Shown here: positions 1 through 5,219 of the stretch, one piece after another
Position numbering within the stretch: position 1 is the first letter of the stretch
Layout of the letters: each line of letters opens with the position of its first letter
Source of the DNA: Spirochaetaceae bacterium
GTDB taxonomy: Bacteria; Spirochaetota; Spirochaetia; SZUA-6; Fen-1364
DNA length: 6,237 bases
Assembly: GCA_003170115.1 (NCBI GenBank)
Contig: PMZS01000294.1
Span: 5,487 to 11,723 of the forward strand
Direction of reading: 5' to 3'
Translations under genes and position numbers: made by a program
The notes under the pieces: generated by a model
Database searches by the model: none
What the model was told of the DNA's origin: nothing
What the model saw: only the letters and a program-made list of their open reading frames with translations

Positions 1-1374
1 AGCTACCGCCTGCGCGTGGCGCTCCTGGAGCGCTGCGTGGACGTGTCCTTCGGCGTCTCCAAGGCCAATTCGGGAATCATTCACGCCGGTTTTCACCATT
101 CACCCTCCTCCCTGAAAGCGCGCCTTGAAATTGAAGGAAACCGCGCGTTCGACGGCCTCCAGGCCGAGCTGGGTTTTCCCTTTCGAAGGGTCGGCATCGT
201 CGTGGCCGCATTCTCCGTGGAGGAGATGAAGACCGTGGATCACCTCTACGAGCAGGGGGTGGAAAACGGCGCCCGCGACGTCGAGATTGTGGGCCGGGAC
301 CGGCTGCTCGCGCTGGAGCCGGCGCTGAGCCGCGACGTGGTCGGGGGGCTGTTCGCCCCTTCGGGCGGAATCATCGAGCCGTATCGTTTCGTCTTTGCGC
401 TTGCCGAATCCGCGGCAGCCAATGGTGTGTTCCTCTTCACCGGGTGGGAGGCCGTTCGCGCGCATCGGCAGAATGATGCGTGGCACATCACCTCTGCCGC
501 GGGGGAGGATTGTGCCGCGCGCTGGGTGGTGAACGCGGCAGGGTTGCGCGCGGACGCGGTATCGGCCATGTTCGGCGCCGAGAGATTCACGATTGTGCCG
601 CGAAAAGGCGAGGAGTTCATCCTGGACAAGGGCTCGGCGGGGCCGCCCTCCCGGGTGATCTTTCCCGTGCCCGCGCGAACATCCAAGGGCGTGCTCGTGA
701 TTCCCACGGTGGAAGGCACCGTGATGCTGGGCCCCACGGCGGACGAGGGCGGGGACAAGGATGACACGACCACAACTCCGGAGAACCTGGAGCGCGTGTT
801 CCGATTCGCTTCCCAGATGGTCCCGCGGATTTCGAAGCGGGACATCATCACCTCATTCGCGGGGCTGCGTCCCACCCTCCCCGGCGATGACTTCATGATC
901 GAGCTCTCCCGCGCCGCCCCCTGCCTGGTGCAGGTTGCCGGCATCCAGTCGCCCGGCCTCACCGCTTCCCCGGCGATCGCGGAGCGGGTCAAGGCATTGT
1001 TGATGTCCGGGGGGCTGGAGCTCGTGGAAAAGGCCGACTGGCAGCCGGGCATCCCGCGCATGCACCGCACCCGGGATCACGCACCGTGGGAGCTGGACCA
1101 GCTTGTGGCGCGCGATCCCGCCTATGCTCACCTGGTGTGCCGCTGCGAGGGAGTCTCCGAAGCGGAGGTCGTGGAAGCGATCCGCAAAGGGCACACGACC
1201 CTGGACGGCATCAAGTACTACACACGCGCCGGCATGGGCCGCTGCCAGGGAGGCTTTTGCACCTACCGCATCATGAGGCTGGTGGCACGGGAGACGGGGA
1301 TGCCCCTGGAGCGGATCACGAAGCACGGCCCGGGCAGCGAGCTGGTGCTCGGGCACATCGGGGATCGGCCGTGA
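1..1374 (+). CDS. GlpA-like FAD-dependent oxidoreductase with C-terminal BFD-type [2Fe-2S] domain, 5' end cut off
   Basis: The frame is open from base 1, so the gene enters from outside the window. About 25 N-terminal residues carrying the GxGxxG dinucleotide-binding motif appear to be missing; a GTG at 16 lies inside the fold and is not the start. The visible 457 residues begin in the FAD-binding DAO domain, with SKANSGIIHAGF as in anaerobic glycerol-3-phosphate dehydrogenases. They continue with WVVNAAG (about 174-180) and GLRPTLPGDD late in the domain. A BFD-like domain follows, with cysteine codons at 1138, 1144, 1243 and 1258 (C-x-C-x32-C-x4-C), a [2Fe-2S] ligand pattern. The family oxidises glycerol-3-phosphate or a similar hydroxy acid and passes electrons to partner subunits. 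The stop overlaps the next GTG start by four bases, and the two downstream genes are its usual companions. The exact substrate is inferred; another 2-hydroxy acid or an amine cannot be excluded. Confidence 0.88.
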   Translation, partial: SYRLRVALLERCVDVSFGVSKANSGIIHAGFHHSPSSLKARLEIEGNRAFDGLQAELGFPFRRVGIVVAAFSVEEMKTVDHLYEQGVENGARDVEIVGRDRLLALEPALSRDVVGGLFAPSGGIIEPYRFVFALAESAAANGVFLFTGWEAVRAHRQNDAWHITSAAGEDCAARWVVNAAGLRADAVSAMFGAERFTIVPRKGEEFILDKGSAGPPSRVIFPVPARTSKGVLVIPTVEGTVMLGPTADEGGDKDDTTTTPENLERVFRFASQMVPRISKRDIITSFAGLRPTLPGDDFMIELSRAAPCLVQVAGIQSPGLTASPAIAERVKALLMSGGLELVEKADWQPGIPRMHRTRDHAPWELDQLVARDPAYAHLVCRCEGVSEAEVVEAIRKGHTTLDGIKYYTRAGMGRCQGGFCTYRIMRLVARETGMPLERITKHGPGSELVLGHIGDRP

Positions 1375-2621
1375 TCCGCCGCACGATCGACGCGGTTGTC
1401 GTGGGCGGCGGGAGCGCCGGCCTGGCCGCGGCGCTGCGCCTGCGGGAGGCGGGTGCGACGGTCGCCATGGTGGAGCGGGAACCCTTCCTGGGCGGGATCC
1501 TCCTGCAGTGCATCCACAGCGGCTTCGGCCTGCAGGAGTTCGGCGAGGATCTCACCGGGCCGGAGTACGCGGAGCGCTTCATCCGACCCGCCCTCAACGC
1601 CGGCATCGAGATGTACCTCGATGCAACGGTGACGGAGATCGGCGAAGATGCCACAGGCCGGTCCGTCACCGCCCTGTCCCGGGCAGTCGGTGTCGTGAGG
1701 TTTTCCGCGCGCGCCGTGGTGCTGGCCATGGGATGCCGCGAGCGCAACAGGGGCAATGTCGCCATCGCGGGCACCCGGCCCGCCGGCGTGCTCACCGCCG
1801 GACTCGCGCAGCGCCTGGTGAACATCGAGGGCTGCGTGCCGGGAAAGAACGTGGTGATCGTCGGTTCGGGGGACATCGGCCTCATCTTGGCGCGTCGGCT
1901 CACGCTGGTGGGCTGCACGGTGCGCGCCGTGGTGGAGATACAGTCCTACCCATCGGGGAGCGTGCGCAACATCGCGCAGTGCCTGAACGACTACTCCATT
2001 CCCCTGCACCTCGGCCACGTGGTGACGAGGATCGAGGGAAGGGACCGGGTCGAGGCGGTCCGTGTCGCGCCGCTGCAGGACGGCCGACCGCTCACAGGCC
2101 GGGAGTTCCGCATCCCCTGCGACACCGTCCTGCTCTCCGTCGGCCTGATCCCGGAGAACGAGCTCTCGCGCGCCGCCGGCGTGCCGATCAACGAAGGCAC
2201 CGCGGGGCCCTGGGTGGACGCCGACATGATGACGGGAGCGCGGGGCATCTTTGCCTGCGGGAACGTTCTGCATGTGCACGACCTCGTGGATTTCGTGACG
2301 GAGGAGGCAAGGCGATGCGCCGACCGGGCCGCAGCCTACCTGAAGGGTGATCCGCGGGAGGAGATGATTCCCGTGAAGGCGGGGGCCAACGTTCGCAGCA
2401 TTGTCCCGAACGCCTGCGCGCCGGGAAGGCGGAACGTGCTCTACCTGCGATCGCTTGTCGTGAAGAACGACGCGCTGCTGGAGCTCAGTGCCGGCGGGGA
2501 GAAGCTCAGGACGAAGAGGCTTGCCCACGTGCAGCCGTCGGAAATGATCCGCTTCGGCCTGGAAGCCGGGGCAATCCAGAACATCAACTCGGGGACGGCG
2601 CTGGAGGTGGCTCTCAGGTGA
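1371..2621 (+). CDS. NAD(P)/FAD-dependent oxidoreductase, partner of the GlpA-like dehydrogenase
   Basis: A 416-residue flavoprotein of the pyridine nucleotide-disulfide oxidoreductase fold. The GTG start at 1371 places the FAD motif GGGSAG at residues 12-17, right after the first beta strand, as the fold demands. A GGGGA at 1360-1364 sits six bases upstream. The second Rossmann motif, GSGDIG at 165-170, is the NAD(P)H site. GIFACGNV, followed by VDFVTEEARRCADRAAAYL, is the C-terminal FAD-contact segment. There is no redox-active CxxC pair like that of thioredoxin reductase, so it probably moves electrons by flavin alone. The start overlaps the upstream stop as GTGA, and its own stop overlaps the next GTG in the same way, so the three genes are translationally coupled. 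In many anaerobes this protein is encoded between a glpA-like gene and a DUF1667 gene. The inferred role is electron transfer between the dehydrogenase and NAD(P) or another carrier. Family assignment is firm; the partner and direction of transfer are inferred. Confidence 0.88.
   Translation: MIRRTIDAVVVGGGSAGLAAALRLREAGATVAMVEREPFLGGILLQCIHSGFGLQEFGEDLTGPEYAERFIRPALNAGIEMYLDATVTEIGEDATGRSVTALSRAVGVVRFSARAVVLAMGCRERNRGNVAIAGTRPAGVLTAGLAQRLVNIEGCVPGKNVVIVGSGDIGLILARRLTLVGCTVRAVVEIQSYPSGSVRNIAQCLNDYSIPLHLGHVVTRIEGRDRVEAVRVAPLQDGRPLTGREFRIPCDTVLLSVGLIPENELSRAAGVPINEGTAGPWVDADMMTGARGIFACGNVLHVHDLVDFVTEEARRCADRAAAYLKGDPREEMIPVKAGANVRSIVPNACAPGRRNVLYLRSLVVKNDALLELSAGGEKLRTKRLAHVQPSEMIRFGLEAGAIQNINSGTALEVALR
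2603..2609 (+). promoter_or_regulatory. Shine-Dalgarno site for the DUF1667 gene
   Basis: GGAGGTG lies eight bases before the GTG at 2618, inside the end of the upstream oxidoreductase gene. It supports the GTG start that overlaps the upstream stop as GTGA. Confidence 0.7.
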
Positions 2622-3076
2622 GCGCGGAGAACGCCATTCGCCCGGCAGGGGTGGATCTGGTCTGCATCGCCTGTCCCATTGCCTGCCGGCTCATTGTCAC
2701 GGCATCAGGGGGGGGCGATGCCACCGTCTCGGGGAACCGCTGTCCCCGCGGAGAGGCCTACGGCAGCGAAGAGGTGCGCGCGCCCAAACGGATTCTCACC
2801 GCGGTGGTCCCGACCGATTCCGCGCAGTTTCCCTGCGCCCCGGTGAGGACCGACCGGGCCATCAGACGGGAGCTCGTGAAGAGCCTGTTGTCGGAACTGT
2901 ACCGGCAACGCGTCGCCCTGCCAGTGCGGCAGGGTCAGGTATTGATGGAGGATTTCGACGGGGCGCGGGTTGTTTTCACCCGCACGCTACCACCGGATGA
3001 GATTCCCTCCGTAGGTGAGCCCCGCGCCGAAGCCGAAGGTGAGGATCAGGTCCCCGGCCTTCAAGAGGCCCTTTGA
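2618..3076 (+). CDS. DUF1667 small cysteine-rich protein of a GlpABC-like dehydrogenase operon
   Basis: A 152-residue protein beginning at a GTG that overlaps the upstream stop by four bases. Cysteines 16, 19 and 23 (CIACPIAC), with Cys42 in GNRCPRGEAYG, give the C-x2-C-x3-C...C arrangement of DUF1667, suited to binding an iron-sulfur cluster or zinc. The segments RILTAVV, PVRTDRAI and ALPVRQGQVL, and the terminal VVFTRTL, match the family along its length. Homologues usually end about there, near residue 124. The remaining residues, about 28, are acidic and proline-rich and are read antisense through the 3' end of fabH. They may be a read-through extension after loss of the original stop. 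There are no membrane segments. From its neighbours it is probably a small electron-transfer or maturation subunit for the two flavoproteins, but no biochemical role is established that I can name. Confidence 0.85.
   Translation: MSAENAIRPAGVDLVCIACPIACRLIVTASGGGDATVSGNRCPRGEAYGSEEVRAPKRILTAVVPTDSAQFPCAPVRTDRAIRRELVKSLLSELYRQRVALPVRQGQVLMEDFDGARVVFTRTLPPDEIPSVGEPRAEAEGEDQVPGLQEAL
2916..2934. repeat. Perfect inverted repeat, 7-bp stem and 5-base loop
   Basis: CCCTGCC, AGTGC, GGCAGGG forms a perfect GC-rich hairpin inside the DUF1667 coding region, about 50 bases past the fabH stop on the minus strand. No T-run follows on either strand. It may be a chance product of coding for LPVRQG, or it may help end fabH transcription. 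Confidence 0.35.
2965..2983 (-). terminator. Possible hairpin just downstream of the fabH stop
   Basis: GCGGGT and ACCCGC flank a seven-base loop, with the stem ending three bases beyond the fabH TAG (read on the minus strand). The position suits a fabH terminator, but no T-run follows and the bases also encode DUF1667 residues. It would have to act without the U-tract of a classical intrinsic terminator. Confidence 0.3.
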
Positions 3077-3973
3077 GCACATTTCGGAAAGCGCGATCGG
3101 GATGGAGGCCGCGGAGGTGTTCGCGTATTCCTCGATATTGATGAAAAATTTCGACAAGGGGATCTTGGAACGTTTTGCCGCTGCTTCAATAATCCTTACA
3201 TTTGCCTGGTGAGGCACGATCCAGGAGAGGTCATCCGTTGTGATATGATTGCTTTCCATCAGGTCGACGATTCCCTCCGACACAACCTTCACGGCGAAAT
3301 TGTAGACCTGCCTGCCATCCATTTTGAGATACGTGCGAGCAGGGTCTATTACGCCGTCCTTGAAAGGAAAACGAGTGCCGCCTTCTGTTCTCTCCAGGAG
3401 ACGGGCCCCTGAACCGTCCGATCTCAGTACCGAGTGGAGGATCCCACGATTTCCGTCAGACGAATCCGCCGAAACAAGAACGGCCCCCGCGCCATCGCCG
3501 AAGAGCACGCACGTGTTTCTGTCTTTCCAGTCGATGACCCTGCTCAACAGCTCGGCACCCGCAACCAGGATGTTGCGGGCTCCGCCCCCGAGAATGAAGT
3601 TTCGCGCGGTTTCAAGAGCATAGATGAAGCCGGTGCAGCCAGCCACGACGTCCATCGCGGCGGCTTTTTTCGCCCCGATCCGATCCTGAACGATGCAGGA
3701 AACAGACGGGAACCCCAGGAAATCACCGGTTGCAGTAGCGATGAGGATAAGGTCGACCTCTTCCGGAGCGATTCCGGTCTTCTCCAGCACCTTCTTGCAT
3801 GCCTCCACCGCGAGATCGGAGGTGGCAACGGAGGGCTCCGCGATGTGCCGGTACCCGATTCCCGTATGAGAGCGGATCCACTCATCGGAGGTATCCAGGA
3901 AGGCGGAAAACTCTTCGTTTGACATTCTTCGGCTGGGAACCGCGAAATCCACAGCCCTGATGACTGCCTGCAT
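2987..3973 (-). CDS. fabH: 3-oxoacyl-ACP synthase III (KAS III)
   Basis: FabH condenses an acyl-CoA, usually acetyl-CoA, with malonyl-ACP to start fatty-acid synthesis in the cytoplasm. From the ATG at 3973 the protein has 328 residues, close to the roughly 317 of E. coli FabH. It begins MQAVIRAVDFAVPS, which aligns with the family start without a gap. The thiolase-fold triad is complete: Cys113 in VVAGCTGF, His255 in WIVPHQAN, and Asn285 in EYANTSAAS. FGDGAGAVLV and the terminal GLTYGGNLIRW are also typical. An ATG at 3982 and a TTG at 4045 are in frame upstream, but neither has a well-placed ribosome site and the 3982 ATG overlaps a likely -10 box. The gene is inverted relative to fabD and fabF, unlike the usual co-directional cluster, and its last 90 bases overlap the convergent DUF1667 gene. 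Three 60-base lines inside it contain 26, 29 and 32 G+C, against 45 in a fabD line and 49 in a line of the upstream oxidoreductase, so it may have a different origin. Confidence 0.96.
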   Translation of the reverse strand: MQAVIRAVDFAVPSRRMSNEEFSAFLDTSDEWIRSHTGIGYRHIAEPSVATSDLAVEACKKVLEKTGIAPEEVDLILIATATGDFLGFPSVSCIVQDRIGAKKAAAMDVVAGCTGFIYALETARNFILGGGARNILVAGAELLSRVIDWKDRNTCVLFGDGAGAVLVSADSSDGNRGILHSVLRSDGSGARLLERTEGGTRFPFKDGVIDPARTYLKMDGRQVYNFAVKVVSEGIVDLMESNHITTDDLSWIVPHQANVRIIEAAAKRSKIPLSKFFINIEEYANTSAASIPIALSEMCSKGLLKAGDLILTFGFGAGLTYGGNLIRW

Positions 3974-3980
3974 GGCCTTC

Positions 3981-4009
3981 ATATTAATGTGATTGGTTTG
4001 CTGGGTCAA
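3981..4009 (-). promoter_or_regulatory. Predicted fabH promoter (TTGACC-N17-TAATAT)
   Basis: On the minus strand, TTGACC (4004-4009) and TAATAT (3981-3986) are separated by exactly 17 bases, a sigma-70-like arrangement. Seven bases separate the -10 box from the ATG at 3973, so transcription should begin at or within one or two bases of that start codon, leaving almost no leader. Use of this promoter would exclude the in-frame ATG at 3982, which lies in the -10 box. Confidence 0.5.
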
Positions 4010-4077
4010 CAGGCATGTTTCTTTGCCCAAATACCTCCAAATCAATCAACTATTCGGATGTCTTTCCACTACAAATA

Positions 4078-4083
4078 ATTATA
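4078..4083 (-). promoter_or_regulatory. Alternative fabH -10 box (perfect TATAAT)
   Basis: A perfect TATAAT reads on the minus strand at 4083-4078. Its start site would be near 4071 and would give fabH a leader of about 100 bases. No good -35 box lies 16-18 bases upstream (the hexamer is TCAAGG), so it would need an activator or be weak. The surrounding bases are the most AT-rich of the window and include the palindrome ATAATTAT (4075-4082). Confidence 0.35.
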
Positions 4084-4102
4084 CCTGTACGATTCACCTG
4101 CC

Positions 4103-4131
4103 TTGACCATGCAGCACGCCCATGCTATTTT
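4103..4131 (+). promoter_or_regulatory. Predicted fabD promoter (TTGACC-N17-TATTTT, extended -10)
   Basis: TTGACC (4103-4108) and TATTTT (4126-4131) are 17 bases apart, and a TG at 4123-4124 gives an extended -10. The likely start site, 4137-4140, coincides with the ATG of fabD at 4140, predicting a leaderless or near-leaderless message. The same -35 hexamer and spacer length occur on the fabH side, back to back, so the two genes may be controlled together. Confidence 0.55.
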
Positions 4132-4139
4132 GTGGGGAC

Positions 4140-5081
4140 ATGAAGAGGTGTTTTCTGTTTCCCGGCCAGGGCGCCCAGTATCCCGGCATGGCCCGGGACC
4201 TGTGGGAATCGAGCCCCCGGGTCAAGGAAATGTTTCAGTCCGCGTCCGACGCGCTGCGGATGGACATGAAAAAGTTGCTTTTCGACTCCACCGAGGAGGA
4301 TCTGAAGGCCACCGACAAGACCCAGGTGGCAATGACCCTCGCCAGCCTATGCTCAAGTGCCGTTCTGAGAGAGCGGGGTATTACTCCTGACGCGTGTGCC
4401 GGGTTCAGCCTGGGAGAATACGCGGCGCTCTGTGAATCCGGCGTCTTGAAGTTTGAGGACGTCTTCCCGATTGTGCGGATTCGGGGCGAGCTGATGGAGA
4501 AGGCTGCCCGCGGCCTGGATTCAAAAGACGGGGCGCCCGGCATGGCCGCGGTGCTCGGGCTCCCGGCGGAAAAAACACTCTCAACCGTGGGAGGTCTTTC
4601 TTCCTTGGGAGTCTACCCTTCCAACCACAACAGCCCGGTGCAGGTGGTGGTGTCGGGGACCGCACGGGGGCTCGCGCGCGCGGAGACGGAGCTGAAAGCA
4701 GCGGGAGCAAAGAGGCTTGTGCGCCTGCAGGTCTCGGGGCCCTTCCATTCACCGCTCATGGCGGAGGCACGATCCGCCTTCGATGCGGCGCTCGCCTCGT
4801 TCGCCTTTGCCGATCCCGCGGTCGACGTGTATTCCAACGTGACGGGGAGGAAGATCGGCAGCGGGGAAGAGGCCCGCGAGCTTTGCGGAAAGCAGCTGGT
4901 CTCAATGGTTCGGTGGGTCGACGTGCAGGAGGCCCTGCTCGCGGACGGGAGCGACAGGTTTTTCGAGGCAGGACCCGGCACGGTTCTCACGGGGCTCCTC
5001 CGGGCGCTGCGGCCCGAAGCGCGATGCTTCCCGGCGGGGACGCTCGTCTCCATTAGCAAGGCCCTGGAGGAGAAGGCATGA
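4140..5081 (+). CDS. fabD: Malonyl-CoA:ACP transacylase
   Basis: FabD moves malonyl groups from CoA to acyl carrier protein, supplying the extender for FabH and FabF in the cytoplasm. The 313-residue product is full length for the family. It opens MKRCFLFPGQGAQYPGM, with the oxyanion-loop GQGAQ at residues 9-13. The nucleophile is Ser90 in GFSLGEYAAL, the substrate-carboxylate arginine is Arg115 in RIRGELM, and the active-site His203 is in PFHSPLM. FEAGPGTVLTGL lies near the C-terminus. The residue before Ser90 in the usual GHSxGE is Phe here. An upstream ATG at 4122 is rejected because the family begins at the KRCFLFPGQG strand and 4122 falls next to the predicted -10 box. The only purine-rich stretch before the start, GGGGA, is one base from the ATG, too close for a normal ribosome site, which agrees with a leaderless message. 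The stop overlaps the fabG relic start as ATGA. Confidence 0.97.
   Translation: MKRCFLFPGQGAQYPGMARDLWESSPRVKEMFQSASDALRMDMKKLLFDSTEEDLKATDKTQVAMTLASLCSSAVLRERGITPDACAGFSLGEYAALCESGVLKFEDVFPIVRIRGELMEKAARGLDSKDGAPGMAAVLGLPAEKTLSTVGGLSSLGVYPSNHNSPVQVVVSGTARGLARAETELKAAGAKRLVRLQVSGPFHSPLMAEARSAFDAALASFAFADPAVDVYSNVTGRKIGSGEEARELCGKQLVSMVRWVDVQEALLADGSDRFFEAGPGTVLTGLLRALRPEARCFPAGTLVSISKALEEKA
5066..5072 (+). promoter_or_regulatory. Shine-Dalgarno site of the fabG relic
   Basis: GGAGGAG ends five bases before the ATG at 5078. It is a strong, well-spaced site, so the translation start of the deleted fabG is intact even though the gene body is gone. Confidence 0.7.
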
Positions 5082-5197
5082 CGCAGAGAGGAATAAGGAC
5101 CATTGTCACCGGTGGCTCCCGAGGGATCGGGAATGCCATCGTGCCTGAGTTCCTCACCGGGCAGGTGATCTCCGTCGACTGCGGACTCTCCATGTGA
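5078..5197 (+). pseudogene. fabG: 3-oxoacyl-ACP reductase reduced to 39 codons by an in-frame internal deletion
   Basis: FabG normally reduces 3-oxoacyl-ACP with NADPH and has about 245 residues. Here a 39-residue frame starts at an ATG overlapping the fabD stop (ATGA). Residues 8-22 are the N-terminal Rossmann strand and cofactor loop, TIVTGGSRGIGNAIV (the SDR TGxxxGIG motif). Residues 25-39, FLTGQVISVDCGLSM, are the last strand and C-terminus of the same family, which usually reads TGQxxxVDGG. Everything between, some 200 residues including the Asn-Ser-Tyr-Lys catalytic set, is missing, and the joint lies around 5141-5155. The frame is preserved, the ribosome site is strong, and the stop is the natural FabG end. 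It cannot be an active reductase. Its position between fabD and fabF is where fabG normally lies. An assembly error is the main alternative to a real deletion. Confidence 0.85.
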
Positions 5198-5208
5198 TTG
5201 ACGAGCTC

Positions 5209-5214
5209 AAGGAG
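5209..5214 (+). promoter_or_regulatory. Shine-Dalgarno site of fabF
   Basis: AAGGAG lies five bases before the ATG at 5220, within the 22-base gap after the fabG relic, and fixes the fabF start. Confidence 0.75.
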
Positions 5215-5219
5215 TACAC

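Noticed and set aside
246..1070. Minus-strand open frame of 274 codons
   Set aside because: It is antisense to the GlpA-like gene, is Ser, Ala and Arg rich, and has no ribosome site or motif.
1086..1370. In-frame upstream extension of the second oxidoreductase
   Set aside because: The frame is open but the translation is arginine- and glycine-rich and unlike the family. The Rossmann strand begins right after the GTG at 1371.
1508..2350. Plus-strand open frame of 280 codons in another phase
   Set aside because: It overlaps the oxidoreductase in a different frame and is extremely rich in Arg, Gly and Pro; a GC artefact.
1263..2528. Long minus-strand open frame of 421 codons
   Set aside because: It is antisense to the NAD(P)/FAD oxidoreductase, with low-complexity composition and no family features.
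3984..4016. Ten-residue minus-strand leader frame upstream of fabH
   Set aside because: Its ATG is about 17 bases from the GGAGG, too far, and it shows no codon runs suggestive of attenuation.
3974..4045. TTG start at 4045 or ATG at 3982 for fabH
   Set aside because: The added residues do not match FabH N-termini. GGAGG at 4034-4038 is not correctly spaced for either start, and the 3982 ATG lies in the likely -10 box.
4122..4139. Upstream ATG for fabD at 4122
   Set aside because: It adds six residues not seen in the family, lacks a ribosome site and abuts the predicted -10 box.
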